Below are positions 36,494 through 49,368 of a DNA stretch of 64,000 bases, in pieces. This DNA is from Solen grandis (Eukaryota > Mollusca > Bivalvia > Adapedonta > Solenidae): assembly GCA_021229015.1 (NCBI GenBank), contig CM037792.1, forward strand, positions 40,888,543-40,952,542, given 5' to 3'. The position numbers were made by a program, and so were the translations under genes. Positions within the stretch are counted from its first letter, which is position 1; every line of letters begins with the position of its first letter. The notes below the pieces were generated by a model. That model was not told where the DNA came from. It was given only the letters and a program-made list of their open reading frames with translations, and made no database searches.

Positions 36494-39400
36494 CTAGATG
36501 TCATTCGTCTAAACGAATGATAAGACTTTCTGCAACCTGCGTTAATGCAAAAAGCAGGAGATAGAAGTTTCATGTAATGACTCACCTCTGGTAGTATTTC
36601 ATGTTCATGCTGAACAACTGACATTATATTCCGCGAAAAATAAGCCTTTAGTTATGAAGAAAAAAAAATAAGTAGTAGTAGTATGTTTATGACGTCATAT
36701 GACGTCACCATTCAAAATATATTAAGAAATTATGCAGAACTGCAAACTGTGTAAGTTTCAACTTTCTATCTCATTCCGAAATTCTGTAACCCTAAAATCA
36801 TAAATGGCAGCAGTAGAGCGCAAACACCATTTTTCACTGTTTTTAGCTGTGACGTCATGTGACGCCATAGGGTGCTGACAATAATTGAAATCAAAATTTC
36901 CTCACGTGCCTAATAACCCATAAAAATTTCATCGTCCTAGGACTATTGCAACATATTAAAATAAACGTTTAGTTAGGAAGAAGAAAAGAATAATAATAAT
37001 GATAAAATGACGTCACGTGACGTCATATGACGTTTATTTTTTAAATAATTGTTAAGACACCCAGAGACCTACTAACTGACAAAATTTCAACGTTCTATCT
37101 CAAATAGGACAGTTTTTATAAGCATTTAAAAATTGACGACCTTGGTTCGAATCTTGGATCCGCCATAGATGCTTGGACTTTTCGAATTTTGAAAAACGGA
37201 CACCGGTATACACAACGTAATATACACATTCTGTGAAAATTTGATGAAAATCGGCATATTAATAATGGCTCTGGACCGTGTACAAACTTTTGTAGTCAAT
37301 TTCAAATGTGACCTCATATGACGTCATAGGCTTCTGAAAATCAATGAAATCGAAATTTCAGCATCTGAAGCATGCGGCATAAAATTTTCATTGCCCTTCA
37401 AAAATTTCAACATATAGAAATAATCTTGTTAGAATTAGAAATTCATTATCATATAATGACGTCGCGTGACGTCATATGACATTTATTTTCACAAAATGTT
37501 TAAGACTCCCAGAGACCTATATACTGACCTAATATCATCTTTCTATCTCAAATAGGACCGATTTTATAAGAATTTGAACATTAACGACCTTGGTTCGAAT
37601 CTTGGAATCGATATAGAACCTTGGACTTTTCGAATTTTGAAAAACGGACACCGGGATGCACAACTAGAACTTAATATACACATTCTGTGAAAATTTGATG
37701 AAAATCGGTTTACAAACAATGGCTGTAGACCGCGTACAAACTTTTGTAGCATATTTCAAATGTGACGTCATATGAGGTCATAGGCATATGAAAATCATAG
37801 AAATCAAAATTTCAGCGTTTGAAGCATGTGTCTTTAAATTTTCATTGCCCTTCGACAATTTCAACATATAGAAATATTCTTGTTAATATTAGAAATACAT
37901 TATCATATAATGACGTCACGTGACGTCATATGACATTTATTTTTACAAAATGTTTAAAACTTCTAGAGACCTATATACTGACTAAATATCAACTTTCTTT
38001 CTCAAATAGGACAGTTTTTATAAGCATTTAAAAATTGACGTCCTTGGTTCGAATCTTGGATCCGCCATAGATGCTTGGACTTTTCGAATTTTGAAAAACG
38101 GACACCGGTATACACAATAAGAACGTAATATACACATTCTGTGAAAATTTGATAAAAATCGGTCCATTAATAATGGCTCTGGACCGTGTACAAACTTTCG
38201 TAGTCAATTTCAAATGTGACGTCATATGACGTCATAGGCTTCTGAAATCATTGAAATCGAAATTTCATCGTCTGAATCATTTGTCATTAAATTTTCATTG
38301 CCCTGCGACATTTTCAACATATAGAAATACTCTTATTAATATTAGAAATACATTATCATATAATGACGTCAAGCGACGTCATGTGACGTTTATTTTCACA
38401 AATATTTAAGACTCCCAGAGACCTATATACTGACCAAATATCACTTTTATATCTCAAATAAATCCGATTTTATAAGCATTTAAATATTTACAACCTTAGT
38501 TCGAATCTTGAATTCGCTATAAAACCATGGACTTTTCGAATTTTGAAAAACGGACACCGGGATGCACAACTAGAACTTAATATACACATTCTGTGAAAAT
38601 ATAATAAAAATCGGTTCATAAACAATGGCTGTAGACGGCGTAACATCTTTTGTTGCATATTTCAAGTGTGACGTCATATGACGTCATAGGCATATGAAAA
38701 TCATAGAAATCAAAATTTCACCCTTTGAAGCATGTGTCATTAAATTTTCATTGCCCTTCGACAATTTCAACATATAAAAATATTCTTGTTAATATTAGAA
38801 ATACATTGTCATATAATGACGTCACGTGACGTCATATGACATTTATTTCACAAAATGTTTAAAACTTCTAGAGACCTATATACTGATTAAATATCAACTT
38901 TCTATCTTAAATAGGACAGATTTTATAAGCATTTAAAAATTTACGACCTTGGTTCGAATCTTGGATTCGCTATAGAACCATGGACTTTTCGAATTTTGAA
39001 AAACGGACACCGGGATGCACAACTTGAGCCTAACATACACATTCTGTGAAATTTTGATGAAAATCGGTCCAGAAATAATGGCTTAGACCGCGTACAAACT
39101 TTTTCACCTGACGTCAAATCTGACGTTATTTGACGTGGTATGAATATAAAATTCATTGCATCCGAAAGCTCATGGTTTGAAATATATGCCATAAAATTTT
39201 CATTGTTCTGAGTCAATGGCAACACCTCGAAATTAACACAAATATAAGAGGATGAAAAAAAGAATAATAAGAAGAAGAACTAGATGTCATTCGTCTAAAC
39301 GAATGATAAGACTTTCTGCAACCTGCGTTAATGCAAAAAGCAGGAGATAGAAGTTTCATGTAATGACTCACCTCTGGTAGTATTTCATGTTCATGCTGAA

Positions 39401-40657
39401 CAACTGACATTATATTCCGCGAAAAATAAGCCTTTAGTTATGAAGAAAAAAAAAATAGTAGTAGTAGTATGTTTATGACGTCATATGACGTCACCATTCA
39501 AAATATATTAAGAAATTATGCAGAACTGCAAACTGTGTAAGTTTCAACTTTCTATCTCATTCCGAAATTCTGTAACCCTAAAATCATAAATGGCAGCAGT
39601 AGAGCGCAAACACCATTTTTCACTGTTTTTAGCTGTGACGTCATGTGACGCCATAGGGTGCTGACAATAATTGAAATCAAAATTTCCTCACGTGCCTAAT
39701 AACCCATAAAAATTTCATCGTCCTAGGACTATTGCAACATATTAAAATAAACGTTTAGTTAGGAAGAAGAAAAGAATAATAATAATGATAAAATGACGTC
39801 ACGTGACGTCATATGACGTTTATTTTTTAAATAATTGTTAAGACACCCAGAGACCTACTAACTGACAAAATTTCAACGTTCTATCTCAAATAGGACAGTT
39901 TTTATAAGCATTTAAAAATTGACGACCTTGGTTCGAATCTTGGATCCGCCATAGATGCTTGGACTTTTCGAATTTTGAAAAACGGACACCGGTATACACA
40001 ATAAGAACGTAATATACACATTCTGTGAAAATTTGATGAAAATCGGCATATTAATAATGGCTCTGGACCGTGTACAAACTTTTGTAGTCAATTTCAAATG
40101 TGACCTCATATGACGTCATAGGCTTCTGAAAATCAATGAAATCGAAATTTCAGCATCTGAAGCATGCGGCATAAAATTTTCATTGCCCTTCAAAAATTTC
40201 AACATATAGAAATAATCTTGTTAGAATTAGAAATTCATTATCATATAATGACGTCGCGTGACGTCATATGACATTTATTTTCACAAAATGTTTAAGACTC
40301 CCAGAGACCTATATACTGACCTAATATCATCTTTCTATCTCAAATAGGACCGATTTTATAAGAATTTGAACATTAACGACCTTGGTTCGAATCTTGGAAT
40401 CGATATAGAACCTTGGACTTTTCGAATTTTGAAAAACGGACACCGGGATGCACAACTAGAACTTAATATACACATTCTGTGAAAATTTGATGAAAATCGG
40501 TTTACAAACAATGGCTGTAGACCGCGTACAAACTTTTGTAGCATATTTCAAATGTGACGTCATATGAGGTCATAGGCATATGAAAATCATAGAAATCAAA
40601 ATTTCAGCGTTTGAAGCATGTGTCTTTAAATTTTCATTGCCCTTCGACAATTTCAAT
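35205..40657. repeat. Tandem segmental duplication, ~2.79 kb unit
   Basis: Landmarks recur at nearly constant distance: 35240 and 38028 (2788), 36146 and 38941 (2795), 36427 and 39213 (2786), 37126 and 39912 (2786), 37564 and 40356 (2792). The join between copies falls inside a family C unit near 37998, as expected for unequal recombination between C units. A third partial copy (40660-41132) runs into the gap. Confidence 0.88.
36494..39279. mobile_element. Helitron-like element, short B and long C core; one copy of a 2.79 kb duplication
   Basis: Hairpin CATTCGTCTAAACGAATG, then one truncated family B unit (36680-36870), junction near 36985 and several family C units. The next element, 39280-41087, repeats it at near identity with the same hairpin, the same truncated B unit and the same C units, differing by a few single-base and short indels. 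Confidence 0.75.
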
Positions 40658-41087
40658 TAAATATTTTTAAAACTTCTAGAGACCATATACTGACTAAATA
40701 TCAACTTTCTTTCTTAAATAGGACAGATTTTATAAGCATTTAAAAATTTACGACCTTGGTTCGAATCTTGGATTCGCTATAGAACCATGGACTTTTCGAA
40801 TTTTGAAAAACGGACACCGGGATGCACAACTAGAGCGTAACATACATATTCTGTGAAATTTTGATGAAAATCGGTCCAGAAATAATGGCTGTAGACCGCG
40901 TACAAACTTTTTCACCTGACGTCAAATCTGACGTTATTTGACGTGGTATGAATATAAAATTCATTGCATCCGAAAGCTCATGGTTTGAAATATATGCCAT
41001 AAAATTTTCATTGTTCTGAGTCAATGGCAACACCTCGAAATTAACACAAATATAAGAGGATGAAAAAAAGAATAATAAGAAGAAGAA
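39280..41087. mobile_element. Helitron-like element, near-identical but shortened copy of the preceding one
   Basis: Matches 36494 onward almost base for base, then loses about 1 kb of C-unit sequence at a junction near 40657 ('cgacaatttcaa' to 'ttaaatatttttaaaac'). It ends with the same 'aagaggatgaaaaaaagaataataag' microsatellite at 41060-41087. Confidence 0.72.
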
Positions 41088-41132
41088 CTAGATGTCATTC
41101 GTCTAAACGAATGATAAGACTTTCTGCAACCT
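41088..41132. mobile_element. Hairpin end of another element, cut by the gap
   Basis: CTAGATGTCATTCGTCTAAA then CGAATGATAAGACTTTCTGC, identical to the starts at 36494 and 39280, and then N. It shows the array continued in the same orientation up to the gap. Confidence 0.75.
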
Positions 41133-41232
41133 NNNNNNNNNNNNNNNNNNNNNNNNNNNNNNNNNNNNNNNNNNNNNNNNNNNNNNNNNNNNNNNNNNNN
41201 NNNNNNNNNNNNNNNNNNNNNNNNNNNNNNNN
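41133..41232. other. Assembly gap of 100 N
   Basis: Exactly 100 ambiguous bases. The orientation of all hairpin-ended elements changes across this gap. Confidence 1.
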
Positions 41233-43453
41233 AGCGATTCCAAGATTCGAACCAAGGTCGTAAATTTTCATATTCTTATAAAATCGGTCCTATTTGAGAT
41301 AGAAAGATGATATTAGGTCAGTATATAGGTCTCTGGGAGTCTTAAACATTTTGTGAAAATAAATGTCATATGACGTCACGTGACGTCATTATATGATAAT
41401 GAATTTCTAATTCTAACAAGATTATTTCTATTTATTGAAATTTTCGAAGGGCAATGAAAATTTAATGCCGCATGCTTCAGATGCTGAAATTTCGATTTCA
41501 ATGATTTCCAGAAATCTTTTACGTCATACGACGTCACATTTGAAATTGACTAAGAAAGTTTGTACACGGTCCAGAGCCATTTTTAATGGGTCGATTTTTA
41601 TCAAATTTTCATAGAATGTGTATATTAAGTTTTTATTGTGTATACCGGTGTCCGTTTTTCAAAATTCGAAAAGTCCAAGGTTCTATAGCGATTCCAAGAT
41701 TCGAACCAAGGTCGTAAATTTTCATATTCTTATAAAATCGGTCCTATTTGAGATGGTTAAATGATATTTGGTCAGTATATAGGTCTCTGGGAGTCTTAAA
41801 CATTTTGTGAAAATAAATGTCATATGACGTCACATGACGTCTATAAATGAAGATGTATTTCTAACATTTACAAGAGTATTTCTTTATGTTGAAATTATCG
41901 AAGGACAATGAAAATTCAATGACAAATGAATCAGACGCTAAAATTTTGATTTCAATGACTTTCAGTGGCCTATGACGTCATATGACGTCACATTTGAAAT
42001 TGACAACAAAAGTTTGTACACGGTCCAGAGCCATTATTAATGGGCCGATTTTCATCAAATTTTCACAGAATGTGAATATTACGTTCTTATTGTGTATACC
42101 GGTGTCCTTTTTTTCAAAATTCGAAAAGTCCAAGCATATATGGCGTATCCAAGATTCGAACCAATGACGTCAATATTTAAATGCTTATAAAAACTGTCAT
42201 ATTTGAGATAGAAAGTTGAAATTTTGTCAGTTAGTAGGTCTCTGAGTGTCTTAACAATTATGTGAAAATAAACGTCATATGACGTCACGTGACGTCAATT
42301 GTTTATTATTATTATTCTTTTCTTCTTCCTAACTAAACGCTTATTTTAATATGTTGCAATAGTCCTAGGACGATGAAATTTTTATGGGTTATTAGGCACG
42401 TGAGGAAATTTTGATTTCACCCCTACTGCATATATGTAGCCATATCTCAATAAATAATTGACGTTTCCAAAAATATTTAGTTTATTAAAATTGGTTTACG
42501 CAATACAGAGCTATAAGCAAAAAAACTAAATGAAATGAAGTTTATTTTGCTGATAATATGCTGTTTTCTTGAGATTTAACAGTCAATTTTAACCAATTTA
42601 ATATAAATTATGAAAAAAAGTATTTCATAATCATGCATCATAAAAATATGGAAAAGGTCACGCGCAGGGGTCACCAGGCTTAAATACTTGCGCAACGACT
42701 TAAAAAAAAAAAAAAAAAAAAAAAAATATCAAATTGTAATTGATGGGCTATATCTTGATTTTGTTCTTTTTTTTTTTTTTTTTTTTTTTCGAATGTTGCT
42801 GTTTCCAAAATAAGCATTGAAGTTAATACATGTACAACGGCACAAGACAAAAATCCGTATTTGCAACACTATGTAGCTAGCGAGCAGTTTGCAAGCCTTG
42901 AAAAATTCACACGCAGCCCCACATTTTAGACCATCTAAAAACTGCATTGTTATGCTAACGATATTCATATTGCATCAGTTTGTAGGCTGGGATGTTACCT
43001 TTCAAAATATCACCATAGTTCGAAATTCCAGGAATTTATGGCAAAACTACGGAAGCCCAAACACGCCAAAATCGCTAAATACGTTTAACTACGTTACAGG
43101 TGTCGAAAGGATATAGCACTATACAAATATTCAATACTTCTTCCTACTGAGGCTAAAATTAAACAAGGTTACAACTGAGCTGGAGTGATGAAATTCTACG
43201 TGTGATGAAAGTTAGAAACTTACATTTGAACACTGATTCATTTTTCTTTCATGTCATATGACATAGTATAAATTTTGTATGTAAACTACATGTGCAAGAT
43301 ATGGGCGGACTTTTATTAAAATTCGTGCTATTTTATATAGAAATAGAGAAGAAAATTAATTTGGATTATCTATTATGTCATCTTCTATATATATTCTATA
43401 TAAAGCAGATGTTGCAGAAAGTCCTATCATTCGTTTAAACGAATGACATCTAG
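41233..43453. mobile_element. Inverted Helitron-like element, family C core plus type-2 leader
   Basis: This is the reverse-complement arrangement of 18361-20400: C units, a (TTA)n/'cttcttcctaactaaacgc' junction (42300-42345), the leader with poly-A (42701-42726) and poly-T (42768-42789) runs, and a terminal hairpin followed by CTAG at 43450-43453. The leader frame 42889-43116 on the plus strand matches the minus-strand frames 14015-14242 and 18724-18951. Confidence 0.75.
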
Positions 43454-45260
43454 TTCTTCTTCTTCTTATTATTCTTTTTTTCTTCCTAACTAAACGCTTA
43501 TTTTTCTATGTTGCAATACTCCTAGGACGATGAAATTTTTAGGACTTATTAGTCACGTGAGGAAATTTTGATTTCTATGATTTTCATATGCCTATGACGT
43601 CCTATGACGTCACATTTGAAAAATGCTTCAAAAGTTTGTACGCGGTCTACAGCCATTGTTTGTGAACCGATTTTCATCAAGTTTTCACAGATTGTGTATA
43701 TTAAGTTCTAGTTGTCCGTTTCTCAAAATTCGAAATTGCCAAGGTTCTATAGCGAATCCAAGATTCGAACCAAGGTCGTACATTTTCAAATGCTTATAAA
43801 ATCTGTCCTATTTATGATAGAAAGTTGATATTTAGTCAGTATATAGGTCTCTAGAAGTTTTAAACATTTTGTGAAAATAAATGTCATATGACGTCACATG
43901 ACGTCATTATATGATAATGTATTTCTAATATTAACAAGAATATTTCTATATGTTGAAAATTGTCGAAGGGCAATGAAATTTTAAGGACACATGCTTCAAG
44001 CACTGAAATTTTGATTTCTATGATTTTCATATGCCTATGACGTGATGTGACGTCACATTTGAAATATGCTACAAAAGTTTGTTACGCGGTCTACAGCCAT
44101 TGTTTGTGAACCGATTTTCATCAAATTTGCACAGATTGTGTTATATTAAGTTCTAGTTGTGCATCCGGTGTCCGTTTTTCAAAATTCGAAAGTCCATTGT
44201 TCTATAGCGAATGCAAGATTCGAACCAAGGCCGTCAATTTTTAAATGCTTATAAATCTGTCCTATTTAAGATAGAAAGTTGATTTTAAGTCAGTGTATAA
44301 GTCGCTAGAAGTTTTAAAAGATTTTGTGAAAATAAATGTCATATGACGTCACGTGACGTCATTATATGATAATGAATTTCTAATACTAACAAGATTATTT
44401 CTATATGTTGATATTTCGAAGGGCAAGGAAAAATTTAATCCGCATGCTTCAGATGCTGAAATTTCGATTTCAATGATTTTCAGAAGCCTATGACGTCATA
44501 TGACATCACATTGAAATTGACACGAAAGTTTGTACGCGGTCTACAGCCATTGTTTGTGAACCGATTTCATTAAATTTTCACAGAATGTGTATATTAAGTT
44601 CTAGTGTGCATCTCGGTGTCCGTTTTTTAAATTCGAAAAGTACATGGTTCTATAGCGAATTCAAGATTCGAACCAAGGTCGTCGATTTTTAAATGCTTAT
44701 AAAATCGGTCCTATTTGAGATAGAAAAGTGATATTTGGTCAGTATCTAAGAGTCTTAAACATTATGTGAAAATAACGTCATATGACGTCACGTGACGTCA
44801 TTATATGATAATGTATTTCTAATATTAACAAGAGTATTTCTATATGTGGAAATTGTCGAAGGGCAATAATGACAAATGATACAGATGCTGAAATTTCGAT
44901 TTCAATGATTTTCAGAAGCATATGACGTCATATGACGTCACATTTGAAATTGACTACGAAAGATTGTACACGGTCCAGAGCCATTATTAATGGGCCGATT
45001 TTCATCAAATTTTCACAGAATGTGTATACATGTATTACGTTCTTATTGTGTATACCGGTCTCCGTTTTTCAAAATTCGAAAAGTCCAAGGATCTATGGCA
45101 GATCCAAGATTTGAACGAAGGACGTCAATTTTAAATGCTTATAAAAACTGTCCTATTTGAGATAGAAAGTTGAAATTTTGTCAGTTAGTAGGTCTTTGGG
45201 TGTCTTAACAATTATGTGAAAATAAACATCATATGACGTCACGTGACGTCATTTTACTTA

Positions 45261-45298
<38 letters not shown>

Positions 45299-46632
45299 TT
45301 CTTCTTCTTAACCTTAACGCTTATTTTTATGTTGCAATAGTCCTAGGACGATGAAATTTTTATGGCTTATTAGTCACGTGAGGAAATTTGATTTCAATGA
45401 TTTTCAGCACCCTATAACGTCACATGACATCACAGCTAAAAATAGTGAAAAATGGTGTTCGCGCTCTACAGCCGTCATTTATGGTCGGATTTTCTTCCAA
45501 TTTTCACAGATGGTACATCTTGAAACTAAGGTGTGCATATCCTGTCAGCTAACCGAAATTCCGAATACGGAAGTTCTGTGACTGAAATAAGATTCGAACA
45601 TATGACCGAAATTTTTCATTTAAGGATTAAAGAGCTTCAGGATAAGATAGAAAGTTGAAACTACAGAGTTTGCAGTTCTGCAGAATTTCTACATATATTT
45701 TGAGTCGTGACGTCATATGACGTCATGTGACGTCATAAACATACTTCTTAATTTTCATTTTAGGGCAATGATTTCGACATGGTGCCAGTTTTTCAGAATA
45801 ATGAAAATTTCAGAGTTATGATAGTAAATTATGCTCTTTTTGAACAAAAGCATCTTCAGCACCCCATGACGTCATGTGACGTCAGAGCTAAAAATAGTGG
45901 AAAATGATGTTCACGCTCTACAGCCGCAATTTATGGTCGGATTTTCTTCAAATTTTCACAGATGGTACATCTTGAAACTAAGGTGTGCATATCCTGTCAA
46001 CTAACCGAAATTTCGAAATACGGACGTTCTGTGGCTAAAATTAGATTCGAACATAGGACCGAAAATTTCATTTTAGGATTAAAGAGCTTTAGGATGAGAT
46101 AGAAATTTGAAACTTACACAGTTTGCAGTTCTGCATAATTTCTAATAAAGTTTGAGTCATGACGTCAAATGTCGTCATGTGACGTCATAAGCATACTTCT
46201 TAATTTTCATTTTAGGGCAATGATTTCGACATGATGCCAGTTGTTCAGAATAATGAAAATTTCAGAGTTTTTGCAGTAAAGTATGCACTTTTCAAACAGC
46301 ATTTTCAGCACCCTATGACGTCACGTGACGTCAGAGCTAAAAATAGTGAAAAATGATTTTCGCGCTCTACAGCCGCCATCTATGATAAGATTTTCTTCAA
46401 ATTTTTACAGATGGTACATCTTGAAACTAAGGTGTGAATATTTTGTCAGCTAACCATAATTCGAAAAACCGAAGTATTGTGGCTGAAGTAAGATTCGAAC
46501 ATAGGACCAAAAATTTCATTTTAGGGTTTAAGAACTTCGGGATGAGATAGAAAGTTGAAACTTACACAATTTACAGTTCTGCATAATTTCTTAATATATT
46601 TTAAGTCGTGACGTCATATGACGTCATAAGCA

Positions 46633-46664
<32 letters not shown>

Positions 46665-46842
46665 TTTTTTTTTTTTGTTCGTAACTAAAGGCTTATATTT
46701 CGCGGAATATAATGTTAATTGTTCAGCATGAACATGAATTAGTACCAGAGGTGAGTCATTACATGAAACTTCTATCTCCTGCTTTTTGCATTAACACAGG
46801 TTGCAGAAAGTCCTATCATTCGTTTAGACGAATGACATCTAG
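43454..46842. mobile_element. Inverted Helitron-like element, family C then B cores
   Basis: Begins 'cttcttcttcttattattctttttttcttcc', C units 43560-45250, a (TTA)n junction 45260-45300, B units 45390-46640, (TAC)n, and the hairpin CATTCGTTTAGACGAATG with CTAG at 46839-46842. It is the mirror arrangement of 21103-24059 without the closing palindrome. Confidence 0.75.
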
Positions 46843-47259
46843 TTATTCTTTTTTTCTTCCTAACTAAACGCTTATTTTTCTATGTTGCAATACTCCTAGG
46901 ACGATGAAATTTTTATGACTATTTAGTCACGTGAGGAAATTTTGATTTCTATGATTTTCATATGCCTATGACGTCATATGTCGTCACATTTGAAATATGC
47001 TACAAAAGTTTGTACGCGGTCTACAGCCATTGTTTGTGAACCAATTTTCATCAATATTTTACAGAATGTGTATGTTAGGCTCTAGTTATGCATCCCGGTG
47101 TCCGTTTTTCCAAATTCGAAAAGGCAAAAGTTTCATGGCGAATCCAAGATTCGAACTAATGACGTCAAATTTCAAATGCGTATAAAATCGCTTCCAGAAG
47201 AGCAAGAAAGCTGATATTTGGACTGAATATTAATCTCTAGGTCTTCTTTATATTCTGAA

Positions 47260-48110
47260 AAGATGAACACCAAATGATGTCACATGACGTCATAATGCTA
47301 TTAAAACTTTCGTATAAAAACTTAACGGTTTTTAAGCACTGTAGGCTTCATTTTTTGTATGATTTGCTTGAAATTTTGTCTGAAGATGCAGTATTAGATT
47401 CTATGGATCCATGTTACTTTCGTTTCCGGCAAATCCCAAAGGTCAAGGTCATATATCAATTATCGGGTTTTTCTTCGGCCTTAAATATCTCAAAAACGGT
47501 AAATATTCTATCGAGACAGTATGCGTATTATTTGTAGTGCTTAGAAAGACCTTTCAGATGATATTTAGTTTTTGATGATCGGGGTTGAATTGGTTGAGTT
47601 ATGGCGGAAAAATGAAAATTTGGTAACCCCCAGTGTGTTTAACAGTTTATACCTCGAAAACCTTTGATTTTTCAAAATATGATGATGAATATTATTTGTA
47701 GAGCAATGTTTGGCCGTTCTTTGATGCCTAAACTTTAATGATTGGCCAAAGATTGATGGAGGAATGGGGAAAAAACGAAATTCGTGTATGTAGCTTTGGT
47801 GAATTTTTCATTTTTCAGGTGGTTTAAGAGCTTGTATCTCAAAAAGTATTAGTAATATTCCTAAACATAAAGCGTGTGAGATGTAGAGAATTTTAAGACG
47901 ATTATTTTGGTACCTAGAGTTTTAAAATTGATTAAAGTATTAGGAGTTACATCAAAAATACGAATATAAACCAAGTGTAAGAATTTTCGAGAAATATCCT
48001 ACTTTCGCTTTCACGTTAATTATGTAAATATGTAATTTTACAGCAATGTATTAGTCATATAAATTGCAAAAAACTTTTACTTATATCATATTGATATTAC
48101 TAGTTAAACA
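47260..48110 (+). repeat. Family D segment of the CRE-repeat superfamily
   Basis: Starts at 'gatgtcacatgacgtcataatgc' and carries blocks such as 'aaggtcaaggtcatatatcaattatcg' and 'gtaaatattctatcgagacagtatgcg', which also occur (inverted) in family A at 12900-13040 and again at 54090-54550 and 56300-56460. A plus-strand open frame at 47274-47537 is recognisably the same peptide as the minus-strand frame at 12883-13209, both containing KVKVIYQLS and NILSRQY. Whether the peptide is ever made is unknown. Confidence 0.7.
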
Positions 48111-48112
48111 AG

Positions 48113-48410
48113 CGTACCCTTTCCGGTGGCCGAGTGGTTAGAGCGTCCGCCTCGGGAGCGGAAGGTCGTGGGTTCCATCCCGACCCGACATACCAAAGTC
48201 GTAAAAAATGGTACTGTTATAGCTCCCTTGCTTGGCGCTCAGCATATAAGGGTATTTGCAGGACTGGTTAGCGCGGTATCAGGATGATGTGACTGGTGTG
48301 GTATCATGCCACATGTCTACGGCGTGATACTGAAGTGTGGTAGTCCTATACCCGCATGAAGTAGACATCGTGACTGGCTGAATTACTGTCGGTGGGACGT
48401 TTAAACTCAA
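48113..48410 (+). mobile_element. tRNA-derived SINE
   Basis: The head resembles a tRNA with an A box TGGCCGAGTGG (48127-48137), an anticodon stem with loop CTCGGGA (a Pro-like CGG anticodon) and a decayed B box GGTTCCATCC (48171-48180). The head continues into a non-tRNA body with 'cttggcgctcagcat' and 'actgtcggtgggacgtttaaac', which I recognise as a common bivalve SINE body. It is a retroposon, not a working tRNA gene: the T arm has a mismatch and is followed directly by the SINE body. Confidence 0.85.
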
Positions 48411-48635
48411 GAAACATGCTGATATCATATATAGCAGTGTTTACTACACCGATCCCTACACACGAGGTGTGCACACAGGCGCATGTTGACGTCTTTTGTA
48501 AACATTTATTAAAGTTGCTTAAATAATCATGTTTATAGATAAGAATGAGGAGTTTCGGAAATATTTTTTGCAAAGGGACTCCTAAGGAACGAAAAGATGC
48601 TAAATTAAATATTAAAATACAAGTATAGTTTATTA

Positions 48636-48841
48636 GGTTTAACGTCTCACCGACAGTATTTAAGTCTTTTGGAGACAATGTCTACTTGAGACAAATGTAG
48701 TGTTGTCACACTGCACAGTATCACGTCGTAGACAGTTGGCATGATACCACACCCAGTCACATTATCCGGACACGGGCCATCAGTCCTAGAACTACCCTTA
48801 TTAAGCTGAGCGCCAAACCAAGGGAGCTATACCAGTACCTA
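48636..48841 (-). mobile_element. Truncated tRNA-derived SINE, minus strand
   Basis: The reverse complement matches the body of the copy at 48113-48410 from 'tagctcccttg' through 'ggcgctcagc', 'gataatgtgactggg' and 'ctgtcggtgagacgttaaacc', but the tRNA-like head is missing. The two copies are diverged and inverted, about 225 bases apart. Confidence 0.8.
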
Positions 48842-49368
48842 TGTTTACGAATTTGGTAAATACAAGAATTGAATAATTGATATAACGTTTTTAAACAACT
48901 TACAGATCATGTGTTATCTCGTTTGATTTGGTATTTCCGGGGTATTCCTAGCCTTGATATCTCTCGCTGACACCGACTTTTTTAAACGATTATTTTTTAC
49001 ATATTTCGTTCTTTCCTTAATGTCAATCAGTTGATATTTTCTGATTTCTCAACTAATTCAAACAAGATAAATAAATAAAAAAACAGCCATCACATAAATT
49101 GATTGAAATCTGAAAAAGAAATGAGCCGACGGTCAAAAATGCGCGAAATTTATGTGTTACATCCATATTTGGAAAGCACGTGCACGTGTGTGAATACTTT
49201 AACACACGCTGACGTAGCACTTATATGGTGCCATCTTCTAATAAAGCAGCATAACGTAGTAATAGGGCGGGGCAAACTCTAAGTTAGTCAGTGTTAATTA
49301 AGAATAGGTTAGTGTTTTTTTAGTAAGCATTAAGTCCATTTAAATCGGCGTGGCGCGGCAGCCATTAT
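48842..49368. other. Non-coding stretch between SINE and repeat array
   Basis: AT-rich DNA without a convincing open frame or a repeat I recognise. Confidence 0.45.

Noticed and set aside
41233..46842. Simple inverted duplication of 18361-24059
   Set aside because: The component elements are the same, but their order is not mirrored (type-2 element and B+C element are swapped), so one clean inverted duplication does not explain it.
48121..48195. A functional tRNA-Pro (CGG) gene
   Set aside because: The T stem has a mismatch, the B box is decayed, and the sequence continues into a SINE body, so it is a SINE head.
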